Assembly: GCA_003116995.1 (NCBI GenBank)
Contig: BDSL01000017.1
Location: 558,001 to 622,000 of the forward strand
Reading direction: 5' to 3'
Source: Yamagishiella unicocca
Taxonomy: Eukaryota; Chlorophyta; Chlorophyceae; Chlamydomonadales; Volvocaceae
Length of the DNA: 64,000 nt
Part shown: positions 1 through 24,900 of the stretch, piece by piece
How positions within the stretch are numbered: position 1 is the first letter of the stretch
Layout: each line of letters begins with the position of its first letter
Made by a program: the position numbers and the translations under genes
The notes under the pieces: model-generated
Seen by the model: only the letters and a program-made list of their open reading frames with translations
What the model was told of the DNA's origin: nothing
Databases searched by the model: none

Positions 1-1354
1 AAGAAGAGCAATCAGGAAATGACTGCATGTCCTCCATTATCACAGGCACAGGACGGCCGGCTGAAATTTGTCAGCAGGAAGCCACACTGGCGACCACTTC
101 TCACAGCGCCCTGGTCCTTATCCACACTCGTGCACGTGTAGTGGTGACTTCTAGTTATTCACGCCGGCAGATCAACGAGGAGGCGCAAGCAGGCCTGCTG
201 CTTCAGTAAGTGTCCACTCATTGACGACTGTCAGTAATGAAAATCTAATTAGAAGACTACAACTGAAACTTCACCATGGAGCGCTCTCAGCTTGGCCGTA
301 AGATTGAAACCCGTGACTGAAACTTTATGGTAGCGAGGAAACCAAAAGCAATTCAGCAGACCTGCAATTATTATAATATGCTTTATTATACTATTGACTT
401 GCAGCTTGCCTTCGTGAGTACCCCTACTGCGAAACGAGTTGAAGTGCCGAGTTCTGGAGCATCGTAGCTGCAAAGCCAGCGACGCACATAACTCCTAGGA
501 TTAAGAAATGTGGTAAAAATGAAGTTTGCAAAATAGTTGGGTTCGGTGATTGCCTCCAGTGGTGCTACGAATGGCTAAAACGTCCAAATAAACTTGTGAC
601 GAGCCGCAGGAACGGCGTGCCTCATAAAAGGCAGTTGAAGGCTGCCAGGATGTATCAGCACGTTTTGTATCAAGCGGGCATAATCCGAAGGATTCCTGGC
701 ATACCGGTAGCCAGTCTCTTCCGTTCAGGATACCTGCCGATCGACTTCAGATACGTTCGCGACCACGGTTGCTCCGATGATTCGCAAGTCCTGGGGTGAG
801 ATGGAGTGCCCATACCTACGCGGGATTTGATGAGCTAAAATGTAAACATGCAGTCCCCAGGACTGTCTGTGGGCACGCCGTCGCGTCGGATCGCGGACGG
901 AGCCCACCGCCGCCAAATTAGCGTCCAAACGATCAAGGCGAAACGCATATGTTATGTTAGTTGCACTCGAGCACCGAATGCATGTATCTGTTGCACAGCC
1001 GCAGCAATGACGCATACCCGGTAGATACGCTCCGCCGCAAATCCGGCAGGATGTTACCGGTATGTAGTTGCTGACAGCCTCCCATATTGAAACCGTGCAT
1101 TCTCCACAAGGAATGGCGCGGTCAAGACATGATGAGTATCGTCTTCAATGTAGGAAAGCAGCTTGTGTTCTATCACCATCTCATCTTGGTTCACGCACTC
1201 ATTTACAATACACTCCGAAGCAATGGCCAATGTGCGACCGTTCCCGTACAATTTCGTTTCACCTCCATTTCCTGGACACTCCTAACCGTATACGTAAACT
1301 TTTGTCTATTGGACATCCATTTCTCGCGGCCTCGTAATAACGAGATATTACTGT

Positions 1355-1442
1355 GTCCAAGGCCCGGCGAACCCAGAACAAGAGGAGGGCTGGAGGGGCC
1401 TCGTGTACGACGCCCTGAAACGCAACACAATACAATACAATG
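1355..1442 (+). mobile_element. Possible 3' tail of a LINE-type retrotransposon
   Basis: A short frame ending in a Gly-Leu-Glu-Gly...Tyr-Asp-Ala-Leu-Lys-type sequence runs straight into a repeated acaat tail (acacaatacaatacaat at about 1424-1440). Algal LINEs often end in short A-rich tandem tails, and a short remnant fits 5' truncation. No reverse-transcriptase motif is present, so this is at most a dead fragment and the call is tentative. Confidence 0.25.
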
Positions 1443-1510
1443 GGTGCATGCTACCCTTCAATGCCTCTTGTACATATTCAGTATATCCATTAAAATGGCC
1501 CCGGTCAATT

Positions 1511-1577
1511 CGTCTGGGACTTCTGATGAAGGACTGAGAGAAAATAGCTCTCAGTCCTCCATCATAAGTCCTAGACG
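1511..1577. repeat. Long inverted repeat / hairpin
   Basis: Arms 1511-1540 and 1548-1577 are reverse complements at 27 of 30 positions, one of the three mismatches being a G:T pair, and they enclose a 7-nt loop. Size and pairing suit a small-RNA precursor or a miniature fold-back element. No protein frame explains it. Confidence 0.6.
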
Positions 1578-3140
1578 AACAGCTTGCCTCTCTTACGTTG
1601 TAGGAGGCATGCCATTTTGTTTTTGATCTTTACAGGCACAGGTATTGGGGTCAGCACCCGATCAATGCGTTGGTGCACGAGATGGCAAGGGTGACGGAAG
1701 CGGCAAACAGGGGTGCGGACTCGGGCGCCAACTACCCGTTTCTTAACGCGAGTACCGGTGTAGCGGCTAGACAGCGACCTGCAGCGAAATCGAGCGCATC
1801 CATCACAGTCTGCATCATCCCAAACTCCGTCGCCATCGTTACAAGACACGTCGGTACGCGCCAGACGGCTGATGGCCGCCAGGCAGGTCCTCGCATCCAA
1901 GCACAGCCACTGCAGGTGCAGATTCGAGCTAGCTAGTAGCAAGATAGCGGCCTAGTTGGCAGGGGGTATGTGGTCCTGCGGTCTCCGTCCGTGATTACCG
2001 CGGGTCGCTTACTTCGAAATTTGGATCCAGCACGAAATTAAAAAAAGGTCGCCGTCCTCGCTGGGGATAGGCTGTGTAGCAGCGGCGCACGCGTGCCACG
2101 CGGCCATCGTTATCCGTTCTTCCAACCGTCATCGCGCAAAACCGTTAAGCAAAACCAACCAACGGTCAGACAGCATCGGCTGCTGTGCACCCTTAACTTA
2201 GACTCACCATAAAGTCCATAGTGCTCATAATATTTCACGGGTAGCTGCCACACACACCCTCGCCACCTGTTCGGCCGACCCTCTCTCCACCTGCGCAAAT
2301 TATGATGCCAAGCAATCGTATCGTCTAATCACGTGGAAACAAGCCCAACAGCATCGCATCCACCCATGTGCCTGCTTGTTTCAGGTGTAGATAGCGCCCC
2401 TCGTTCCCTTCACTCGCCCGCGCGTCACTGTGGTACTCTCCACCCCTCTCCCTCTTTCGTACACGGGCTTTCCTCGTACTCCCTCCCTTTCAAACTCACT
2501 CTCTTAACCCCGCCTGGTAGCACCGGACAGACCTATGTCACTCACGGGACGCTCACCTCTCCTCTTGCGGCCTGAAAATCCCGCCTGATGCGTTTTTTCA
2601 TATGTTCCTTTGTAGGCAGCAACAAACCGCCCTCCACCCCGTCCTCTGTACGCTGTTCATCTGCTGATTCTCTTGCGGCTCTATCTTTAGAGTTTTGTCA
2701 AAACATAAACACACTCCCGAGTATCACCACGGCGCGAGTCGCAGCATAAATAGGTTCGCCCCCTCACTGCCTCCCGCCGCTCCTGGCCTCCCGATAGATA
2801 GAGTCGCCCCGTTCACTGCCTCCCGCCGCTCCTGACCTCCCGTGGCGCCAGCTGCCTGCGCGCACCCGCACACTGGACTGGTGGCTGAGTGGTGCAGCCC
2901 AGCCACCCCAGCGGGCACCAGCACCACCGGCTAATCCCACCAGTACCAGCACCAGCACCAGCGCCAGCACCACCGGGCAGTACAGTAATGCAACGCAGCG
3001 GCACGCAGCCCGAAGCCAGCCGCGCCCTTGCATCCCCCACCTACCCAACCGCGCCTACCGCGGGAAGGCACGTGGTGGCTGCACAGGTGGGGCGTTCCTC
3101 ACCAGCTCGTCATCACCAGCCCGTCATCACCAGCTCGTCA

Positions 3141-6100
3141 TCACGCGCAGCAGCACAGGCAGCCGCGCGAGAAGGCAGCCGTCTCGTAGGACGCGTGTAC
3201 GGCATCAGCGTGGCTGGCGCCGTGCCGTACGGCCTCGATGGACGAGAGCAGCTCGTCCACAATCTGCGCGCCGGCGCACCACGTTGCAGCCAGGTTGGGA
3301 GGAAAGAAGAAACGCAGGGGGGAGGCCGGGAGGGAGGCCGTGCGTGTTTGTGTGTGTGTTTTAAGTATGCTGAGCTGAGCCGCGAAGGAGACTGAGCGCG
3401 ATGAGACCAAGGAATCCGGAGGCAGGGCGAGGCGCCAAATGTGTGTGTGTGGGGGGGAGGGTTGTTTTGCGCATCGGTTGTGATGTCCCTCGGCGCCAGT
3501 ATCATCAGGGAGCGAGTGAAGCACGGGCTGAGAGGGGCATCAAGCACGGGGCATCAAGCACGGGGCATCAAGCACGGGGCGTAAAGCCCCCACCTGCGGC
3601 GCGCAATCCCGCGGAATGAAGTGCGCCCCGTCCAGCAGCACCAGGGGGGCCCGCAGCTCCCTGGCCAGGTGGGCGGCGTGGCGGGGCACTGCGAGGATGT
3701 CGTCGACGCCGTGGATGACCTTGATGGGGAAGCCGGCTGCGGCGGAGGGGGCGGCGACGAAGCCATTGGGGGGCCGGCGAGGAAACCCCATTGTGGGGCT
3801 AACGCACCGTACATGGATTAACATGCAGATAGAAGGAGAGCACCCACTGTGCTCCTACAGCGCCCACTGTGCTCCTACAGCACCCACTGTGCTTCTACAG
3901 CACCCCCCGCCGCTCCTACAGCACCCAGCCGCCTGGATAGCAGTACTGAATCGGCTGCAAGCCATGTGGGTGGTGAGGACACACGTTTGGGAGCGGTCCC
4001 CTCGCAACAACCGGTGACGGCATGGGAAGCCTGCCGCCGACGACTCAGGAGCCCTTGCCGCCATGCAACCAGTTTGCTGAGCCACCCTCAGCCACCCGCC
4101 CCCTCAGCCACCCACTCACCCGCCGCTAGCCTCCGGCGTTCGCTGGGTGTGGTGCCATGCTTCATGACCGCATTCAGCTGCCCCTCCTCGCCGGCCTTGG
4201 TCTGCCGCCCAATCTCCTGCGTGCGGCACAGCGGGGGTCCCAGGTGGATGGACGCGGATGCGGGTTTGGATGCGGGCTTGGATGCGGGTTTCGGCGGATG
4301 GATGCGGGTTTGGATGCGGGTTTGGATGCGGGCTTGGATGCGGGCTTGGATGCGGGCTTGAATGCGGGTTTGGATGCGGGCTTGGATGCGGGTTTGGGCG
4401 GATGGATGCGGGTTTGGATGCGGGTTTGGGCGGATGGATGCGGGTTTGGATGCGGGCTTGGATGCGGGTTTGGGCGGATGGATGCGGGTTTGGGTGCGGG
4501 TTTGGATGCGGGCTTGGATGTGGGCTTGGATGCGGGCTTGGATGCGGGCTTGGGCGGATGGATGCGGGTTTGGGTGCGGGCTTGGTTGCTTGCTTGGGTG
4601 GACGATGTGGACGCGGTGCGCACAGCAGGTGGGTGCGTTGCTCCTGTGCTGCGCGAGGGCGGCTGCTCGCGGTGGCGAGTTGTGACGGGGCCGGCGTGAG
4701 CCAGCCGCCGGAAGCGTGCAGTGCGTTGCAAGACAGGAAGCCCCCATTAGCATCCGGGCATCCGAGCGTGCATGAGGGGTGCGATAGCCGAGCGCCTCCA
4801 CCCACCCACAGCCGCCTGGGGCGTCCTTGGCCCTTAGAAGGACGCCACGACCGCCAGAACCGCAACTGCCGCCACCACCGCTACCGCAGCCGCCAGAGGC
4901 CGTACCCGGGGGCACTGCAACCCTTAACTCTAGAACCCATGAAACCCTAAACCCTCCAAGCATTAGCCCCCCAGAGCCTGGGGTCCTCGCCACCTCTCGC
5001 ACAGCGGCCCCCCGCCCACCTTGCTTGTGGCAACATACTCGTCAGATAGCACGTCCTTGACCCGCCGACCGCTGACCGGGTCCTGGGGTCACCAGTGCGG
5101 GAGGGTTTCGAGGGAGACCCGTGGATGCCCGAAAAAACCCCGTTTAGAACAGGCGTTTTGAGGCGCCAGTGCGGGAGGGGGGACGGGAGTAGGCGGGAGG
5201 GGGGTAGGGCGGGAGAAGGGTGGGCGGGAGGGGGTTTGCAAGGAAAACCCGTGTACGAACAAAAACCGGCAGGGAGGTAGGCGGCAGGGGGGCGGGCGGG
5301 ACGCGAAGTGGGTTGCGATGAAATGAGCTAAGCCGGGCCTTATATGGGATGTCAGTGCCCTGATTACCCCCCGGGCGCGTCTGTAGGGGCAGGTGGCGGT
5401 GTCCGCATGCAGGCCCGCACCTACCGGGAGTTTGAGCAGCTTGGGGCTGAAGTGGAAGGCCAGGTCGGCCCGGGCCCGCTTGCATGGGTCGGAGGAGCTG
5501 GACATGGTGCGCAGGGCGGCCCACATGGCGCGTGGGTTGAGAGGGATGGCCTCGAAACCCCCGCCTGCCGGTCGGGGGGTTACAGAAATGAACCGGTTAC
5601 GCGATATGTATGTACAGGGTAGCCGTTCGGGGTGTGTGTGTGAGTGTGTGAAAAAAAGACCCGGTTACTCGACGGGGAGCCAGGGGGCCCCCGAGGAGAC
5701 AGCTGCCTCGACGACAGCGGCCCCAGGGGGAGGCGGCGAGGAAACCCGTGTGGGGCGCTCGGAGGTGGGAGGGTAGGAGGGTGCGCCGGGAAGGGAGCAT
5801 GGCATGCCGGCTTGCCGGGGCTGGGTTGGTGGTGGTGGTCACGCGGTTTGACCTCTTGGCGGTGCGTGGGTCCAGATGCGTTGGCGTTGCTGGTGGGGCG
5901 GATCCCCCAAACGGCTGGATGATTCGGCGGCGATGGCGGTGCCGAGGGAGCGGTAGGAAGCGGTGGTGGTAGCCTGTGCAGCTGCGCAGCGGGGCCAATG
6001 CCCACCGTGCGAATATCCCGCTAGCCGCTTCGTCCCACAACACGTGTCTTGCCGCCCCTCCCCTCCCCTCCCCCACCTGCCACCCTCCTTTCCCCTCCCC

Positions 6101-8205
6101 TCCCCTCCCTCCCCTCCCTCCCCTCCCCCACCTGCCACCCTCCGTTCCCCTCCCCTCCCCTCCCTCCCTCCCCTCCCCCACCTGACACGCTGACCGCTGC
6201 GAGGCTGGCCACTCGGTCCGGTGCCGCCAGCGCCAGGCGAATGGAGATCATGGCGCCCATGGAGTGTCCCACCACGTGGGCCTTACGCCAGCCTAGATGG
6301 TCCTGGTGGGGCCGGGGTCATGGGGAGACAGCATCGAGGCCGTAGACCGGCGGGCCACGGGACGCAGGCCGGGGCGATACGGATGGCATCCAGCCACGCA
6401 GACCACCCCTCCTCACCTCCCTCCCTCTAAACGTTTTTCCTCGCATCCACGGGTCTTCCTCGTAACCCCTCATTCCCCTCGCCCTCCCTCTCCTCCTCTT
6501 ATCCCTCTCCCCCCCTCGCCCTCCCTATCCTCCTCTTATCCCTTCTCCCCCCCCCTCGCCCAGCTAGACTTCCCATGTCGAGTAACCGGCTCTTTTCCGT
6601 AACCCCCTCGCCCTCGCGCTCCCTAAACCCAACCCAGTTCTCCAGCATGCATCTCAAAACGTCTGTTCTAAATGGTTTTTCCTGGCATCCACGGGTCTTC
6701 CTCGAAATCCCCCCCACCCCTTCCCCCCCTCGCCCTCCCTATCCCCCTCCCACCACTTCCCCCCCCTCGCCCTCCCTATCCCCCCCACCACTTCCCCCCC
6801 TCGCCCTCCCTATCCCCCTCCCACCACTTCCCCCCTCACCCTCCCTACCCCCTCCCACCACTTCCCCCCTCACCCTCCCTACCCCCCTCCCACCACTTCC
6901 CCCCCCCTCACCCTCCCGCGCCCACCATGAGCGCCAGTGCGTCCTGCGCCATGATGTCCGTGGTGTACTGCTTCTTGTCCGCCGGGCAGCAGCTGCGCCC
7001 GATTCCGCGGTTGTCGAAGATGGCCGCCTCCACCCCGGCTACCTGGGTGGTTGGTTGGGTGGTTGGTTGGGTGGTTGATTGGGTGGTTGATTGGGTAGTT
7101 GATTGGGTGGTTGGTTGGCTGGCTGGCTGGCTGGCTGGCTGGCTATCCAGCTGGCTGGCTGGCTGGGTGGGTGGGTGGGTGGCTGGGTGGCTGGAAACGT
7201 CCCGGCCCCCCCGTGGATGCTGTGTAGATTACGTAGGGGACCAACACGGGGGTGCGGCTGCCGGCCCGCTCGCACCTTGTCGCCACGGCAGAAGAGCTCC
7301 CGGAGGGTAGGCAGCCAGGCGTCGCTCCCGGCCGCAAAGCCTGGGGTCGAGGGGGGTAGGCGGGTAGTGGAATGGAGGTGGGGTGGGGAGTGCCGAGGAG
7401 GGGCGGGGATTCCTGGGGAGCCGGGCGGCCGGATACGGTAGAGACTGGATAGATAGTGCGGGTGTACATAGACCCCGTCGTGGAAGCTAGGCGGCATTTA
7501 TGATTGGCGTGCGGAGGAGGTGATTTGCCCGGTAAGGAAAGCATCTTCGAAAACAAGCCGATTCCGGGTCCATACGCAGTAATGTGTGGGAAGCAACGGG
7601 GGAGCGGAGGCAAGGGGCTGCCAACGGTCAGTAGGCTGGGAGTGGCTTGCATCAGGTCAAGGCGTTAACATGCAAGCTGTGAACGGTGACAGGGGGTTGA
7701 GTGGTGTTTGAGAGATTGGCGTCGGATATAGAGCCGCCAGCACGCGGCGGACATACGACGTTTGGGGATGTGGTTAACCCGTCAACGGAGAACAAGACGG
7801 GGTTTCGAGGAAGACCCGTGGGTGCCAGAACAAGACGGGGGAGGACGTCCCACCTCCACCTCCATAGTATGGCTACTTAATGCAGCTGCAAAATGAGGCC
7901 GGACGAATGGCAGCGCAGCGGGCGGTGGCGGTGGCAAATGGTCAACGGCACCACGGGCAGCACCACATATGCACCATCATAATATTTATCTCACCCATAA
8001 TCATGAGCACCTTATCGCTGTTGCTGCTTGTTGCGGCAGCCTCAACGCCTGCCCCAACTTGCACATCCTGCTGCGGGCATAGCTCATATACTTGGTAAGC
8101 AAGACTGATGCCTGACTGTAAAGATAGAGTCCCCGTCGTTTTGCAGTGACGTTTAGCTTCTGCTCCGCAGTCGAGCACATATGGCCGAGTCGCGACCTCC
8201 ATCAC
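3141..8205 (-). CDS. Alpha/beta hydrolase-fold serine hydrolase (nine exons)
   Basis: Exons on the minus strand: 8205-7995, 7340-7276, 7042-6926, 6302-6182, 5564-5425, 5082-5020, 4216-4120, 3736-3594, 3263-3141. All introns are GT-AG and the model gives 359 residues. It has the alpha/beta hydrolase core: an oxyanion-loop strand (VLMIMG, about 65-70), a DNRG turn near 103, the nucleophile elbow GHSMG with Ser145, a catalytic Asp in HGVDD (283/284) and His310 in LDGAHF, so the triad looks complete. It most resembles plant hydrolases annotated by similarity to RutD or esterases; the substrate cannot be inferred. Only the ATG at 8205 is uncertain, because an acceptor-like site before residue 30 could mean an extra upstream exon. 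Introns hold several tandem arrays. It lies downstream of NVL on the same strand, 1.1 kb away. Confidence 0.85.
3353..3440 (-). repeat. (CA)n-tailed short repeat, third copy
   Basis: The minus strand reads ttggcgcctcgccctgcctc, cggattccttggtctcatcg, cttcgcggctcagctcagca, then acttaaaacacacacac. It closely follows the units at 45300-45510. It lies in the last intron of the hydrolase, in sense. Confidence 0.8.
4247..4594. repeat. Minisatellite, 12-bp-type GGATGCGGGYTT units
   Basis: About 350 bp of repeated ggatgcgggctt / ggatgcgggttt units, with occasional ggcggatggatg interruptions, lie in the hydrolase intron between exons 6 and 7 (4217-5019). Both strands stay open in several frames, producing long artificial reading frames. 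Confidence 0.85.
6426..6710 (-). repeat. Composite intronic repeat, modules A-B and C (minus orientation)
   Basis: Read on the minus strand, 6710-6641 carries modules A and B (gaggaagacccgtggatgcc, then a tttagaacagacgttttgag core). Module C follows at 6607-6562 (aaccggttactcgacatggg). The order matches the fullest copy at 35580-35720. A further A copy lies at 6465-6426. It sits in a hydrolase intron in the sense orientation of that gene. Confidence 0.65.
7045..7198. repeat. Simple repeat of GGTT/GGCT-type units in an intron
   Basis: Interspersed ggttgggtggtt and ggctggctggct runs fill most of the hydrolase intron between exons 2 and 3 (7043-7275). Confidence 0.8.
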
Positions 8206-9315
8206 AGCGGCCTGCCACCTAGCCTCCTTACCCTCAACGACCCAGATTTAAGCTAAATCAATAAATACTGGTTGCAAGTGCTGACCTCGAAAGACCTTTG
8301 TAAGAGCCGTTTGTACGGTGTGCCGGGTTTGACCAAGACTCCGTCCAGATGGTTTCCACCTAGGAGCCCTGTGAGAGCCTGATGCTGCTTGGCAAACACC
8401 AACACCACCTCGGTGAAGAGGCTGAGGCACAGGCTGAAGGCGGAGGCTCCGCACGAGTCGTTTGATAGGGCGACACTAAACGTGTGCAATGAGACGAAGC
8501 ACAAACCATGGGGGAGTCGCGCGTGCTCTGTTTCCAAGATGGTCCCCTGGCCTCGGCTGGTGGGGCCTGTGCTGATGGTGGCGTGCCCGATTGCCGTGCT
8601 AGTGGCTGTGGGCGACAGGCGGCACTGACACAAAGCTATGTGTTCTGTTACAGCTGGCGACCCGGCGCGAGGTCATTTGACCTCGGCGCGTATCTGGATC
8701 AGGTCAAGTACTAATTCGGGAGATCCTAATAAAGCCGTGGAGAAGATGCGCCCAACCTTTCGTTGGTTCCATCGCTACATTAAGGGCCCCCCCCTCCAGC
8801 ACCCACTCGGCTAGCTTATGCAGACGCCTTCAGTACCCATGCCTTAAACCATTCGTTAACACTGCCCCCCCTCCCGTGTTCCCTGGCTCAGACATACCCA
8901 AAGCATTTCTACAGCATTGATGACAAAAGAAGGCTTAAACGCAAAAGTTGATGACAAAGCAAAGTTTTGACCCAGTTGACGGTTAATACGGTACGGGTAC
9001 AGTCGGAGAGCTGCGGCTGCTGTTGCGCGCGGTGACGAAGACGCACAGTCGCAGCCCGCAACGTGCTGCTCATTCGTTGTGCCGCACCATACACACCGTA
9101 CGGTGGCCGCACCACACACCCGGTATTGTGACAGTTGATGATTCCGTTGATGGTCGTCAGCACGTGAGTGGCTCAGTTGGCTGATGTCGCCCCGGGACTT
9201 CACGGCAGCTGCGGTTGGTTGCAGCTGCGGTTGGTTTCGATGAAGGGTCACTCCACCGGCTCCCATCGCATTAGGGTTTTAGGGCCCCCCGACACCGTGA
9301 TGCCTCGACTGCCCC
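8206..9315. other. Intergenic region between hydrolase and NVL
   Basis: This stretch should hold the hydrolase promoter and 5' UTR and the NVL 3' UTR, both on the minus strand. A TGTAA-type polyadenylation signal reads on the minus strand at about 8647-8651. An 80-codon plus-strand frame at 8389-8628 has a hydrophobic stretch, but no family match or splice context supports it. Confidence 0.45.
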
Positions 9316-21715
<12,400 letters not shown>

Positions 21716-21953
21716 GGTTTATGCATTCCGGAGATAACTACATTGCGGAGCGCAGCATACACTTGTACCGAAACGGGATTGTACGACATTGGGCGACAGG
21801 GCCCAGCGGCGCATTGCATTTTCTGCCGCGACCCTTAGTCGCTTTTGCACTAATCTGCTTGATCTGCTTGAATATCAGGTGACGCACCTAGGCTTCACCT
21901 TCCAGCCAGTTCCAACCAACGGCTATTCACGTCGAGGGGCAATTTCTGCAACC
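21716..21953. promoter_or_regulatory. Short divergent intergenic (candidate bidirectional promoter)
   Basis: Only 238 bp separate the NVL start codon (21715, minus) from the calredoxin start codon (21954, plus). Both 5' UTRs and core promoters must lie here unless transcription of one starts inside the other gene. No clear TATA box was seen. Confidence 0.55.
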
Positions 21954-24900
21954 ATGATCGCCGCCAGCATGCGCAATGCGTTCAGCGCTGTCGGCGTTCA
22001 GCGTGGATGTTGCCGGGCGCCGGTGGCGAGCTCGCGCTGGGCTACCCGTTTCGGTGTGGCTGGGCGGTGCACTCGTGTCGTGGCGCGCGCTGAGCTGGAA
22101 GGTGTGATGGATGACGCTAGCAAGGCGAAGATGGAAGTGATGATGAAGCGTTTTCAGATGGCTGATGTGGACGGGTGAGAGGTTTTTGACGAGCGGACAA
22201 ACTCTCCGTCGATCCATGTTGCGTCCACGTAGCAGATCTGCTGCTGTCGCAGCCTCCACACTTGACGCGCGATTTATGCATGTCGGCATGCAGCGACTAG
22301 CGCCCCCGCGGGAGTCTTATCCATGCCTCGTAGACATTGCGAATTTACACCCGATCCCAAATCCCTATCTTGCGTTTATTAACCCCGTGTTGTCCACGCA
22401 TTTCTTGTTATCAGGAGCGGCTTCATCGACCGCGAGGAGCTGCACCACCTGCTCGAGTCGATGGAGAGCGGCGAGGTCTACCTTCTGTCGCAGGTACACT
22501 TGCACGCCCATCCCCTCCAAACCAGGATCTAAGCCGCTCGGATCTACCCAACAATTGCTTGCAAACTGGAAATCCGGAAGCAGCGGGTTGCGCGACCGAC
22601 CTCCGTAGCCAAAGCGGCACCGCCGGGACTTGGGGAATCTGGGGAAAGGGGCTCGCCTCTGTTGTCATAGCCAGCGCATGCGCTTCCATCGCTCAGATGC
22701 CTTTCTGGCTACACTCTCCATGTAGTTGACCCCCAACCCGCGAACACACAGTCGGGTCTTGTATGTGGTCAACCTCACGGCTGATGGTGAGGCGCTGCGC
22801 TGCTGGGGGGTGGCCCTGCTGGACGGCCCCACGGCTGCGGGGGCAGGGGCCGGGAGTAGGGGCGGGGTCGTACTGCTGACGCGGCCTGGGACAAACACGG
22901 GTAGTGCGCAGCTGCAGTTCACCGACGGGAGGAAGTGGTTGCGGCATCTCACCTCATCTCAGGAAGCGGCGAAGTGCATGGACGTGTTTGCTGATCTGGG
23001 TCGACACGGAGGTCCCATGAACCTGATGTGGGTCGGATCCAACGGGTTGCTGCAGATGGGGATCTGAATTCGAGCGCGATCTTCCCCTGGCGTCAGCATG
23101 TCTTTACCGTTATAAAGCCTAACACCGCTAACTGCCTGCACACGGGGTTCCAGCGACTTCCAACCCATTTTCGTTTGACTCCTCCATGCTCGTTAAGCAC
23201 CCTTGAGAGGAAAAGTCGGCACCCACGGCTCAGTCGCCGGCGTACCGGTAGGCCGCCGCCTTCGAGACATGCGAGGTGCTTTCGCGGCATGCCATAAGCA
23301 TTTCTCCGGCCATCCCGCCGTCATTCCCCCGCCCTCCCCGCACATATCGCAGCACTGGCTCCCCGAGGACGAGCTGGATCGCGTGATGGAGACGTACGAC
23401 ACCAACAAGGACGGCGTCATCTCCTTCGACGAATTCAAGCAGATTGTGAGTGCTGCAGCCGTACACTAACCCGCACGATACCGTACGGCTCGCCCCGTCC
23501 ATTCCCAACGTAGTGATAAGGAGCACCCTGCCGCAATCCCAAAACATGGAATGCAGCGGCTGCGGCTGCCGTACAGTAGGCGACGCCGTACAGACGGTGA
23601 CGCGGGTTGCGCCAAAACGGTGCAGCACGCTTCGCTGACATACGTGTCGCACGTCAGGGGGAAACCGAGAGCGAGGTTACCGGTACCCAGGGCTGGGCGC
23701 CTGGACTTGGATATTTGGCGTCGGCGTTGGCCGTTGGCCGTTGGCGGCCGGTGTTGGCGGGCGCTGCCAGAAAGCAGACTGCGACGCGAGCCAAGGGTGG
23801 TTGCGGCACCGCTTCCAGTGTCGCGAGGCGCGAAAGGGCCGAAGGGGTCAGTGTGCCGAAAGGGCCGAAGGGCTGATGTCTGCGCTGTGGGGCTGGCGGG
23901 GCGGTGGAGAAGTTTGGGTGATGTGGGTTGCGGCCGGTGAGGTTTGGGCCGCGGGGTGGGAAGTCCGCCATGATACGTACGGCAAGCGAGCTGGGGCGGT
24001 AGTTGAGATGGTTAGGTCCCTGGCCGGGCGGTGCGGGGCTTTGCAAGGCACGGTGGGGCTTAGCGGTTGTGGGCCACAACGAACCCGGCTGTTGCTCGTC
24101 CCGTGCTTGCCTGTACGACAGGTGTACGATGGCATCCTGCTGGAGGGGGCGCTGGGCGAGTACGAGACGGCCTTCAAGGCGGTCGACAAGAGTGGCAACG
24201 GAACCATCGGTGGGTGGCGTGCGTGCGGGTAGCGCGAGTGTGGTTTCTGCGCAACACGTGGCGTGCGTCGTGCTGTGTACGGCAACCCCACTTCCGTAAG
24301 GCCCCTCGGGCGCGGGTGCTTCCTGAGCCTTCGGGGAACCCACTGCGAGGGGCTTGTGGTGCGTGGGACACGGACCGGACCCACGGGCCCAGCGGGTGCC
24401 CCACTTCCTCAACGAGGGCGGGCCTCGTGCTCCGGTTCTTCCCCTCCCTTACATGCACATTCTCGCCCACCCCCGCCCCTAGGCGCCACCGAGCTGGGTC
24501 TGCTGTTCACGCAGCTGGGTAACCCCATGAGCCCGGAGAAGCTGGTGGACCTGATGCAGGTAGGGGGGGGGCGGGGTTGGGGGGGAGGTTGGGGGTTGGG
24601 AGTTGGGGGTTGGGGGTTGGGAGTTTGGGGCAGGGCGAGTTTGGGGCAGGGGGAGTTTGGGGGGATGGGAGTTTGAGGCAGAGGGAGTTTGAGGCAGGGG
24701 GAGTTTGGGGGGGAGTAGGAGTTTTAGGGGTGGAAGTTTAGGGTGGGAGTTTGGGGTGGGAGTGTGAGGTGGGGAGTTTGGGGTGGGAGGTGGGTTGTTG
24801 GACCTGGTGCCGGTGAGGTTGGAGCTGGGGAGGTGGGTATGGGGTCTGAGGGTCCGCGGGTGGACCTGCTGGGGTGGACGGGGCTGTTTGGGGCTAGGGT

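Larger units (their letters stand above)
1..3140. other. Gene-poor left end, no supported gene
   Basis: No open frame here shows a recognisable domain, a coherent splice pattern or family motifs. Visible items are a long hairpin at 1511-1577, a possible LINE 3' tail near 1355-1442, a duplicated stretch at 2757-2842 (two about 40-bp copies built on a cactgcctcccgccgctcct core) and short CAC/CAG-type runs at 2940-2975 and 3095-3150. The hydrolase 3' UTR should occupy the right end of this stretch on the minus strand. Confidence 0.5.

Noticed and set aside
1087..1626. 179-codon plus-strand frame
   Set aside because: It crosses the LINE-tail-like sequence and the hairpin, with no protein-family pattern.
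4088..5002. 304-codon minus-strand frame through the GGATGCGGG repeat
   Set aside because: It is an artefact of a 12-bp-type repeat (a multiple of three) in a hydrolase intron. The true exon 7 occupies only 4216-4120.
8389..8628. 80-codon plus-strand frame with a hydrophobic stretch
   Set aside because: Short, unsupported by homology or splice sites, and within the expected 5' region of the hydrolase.
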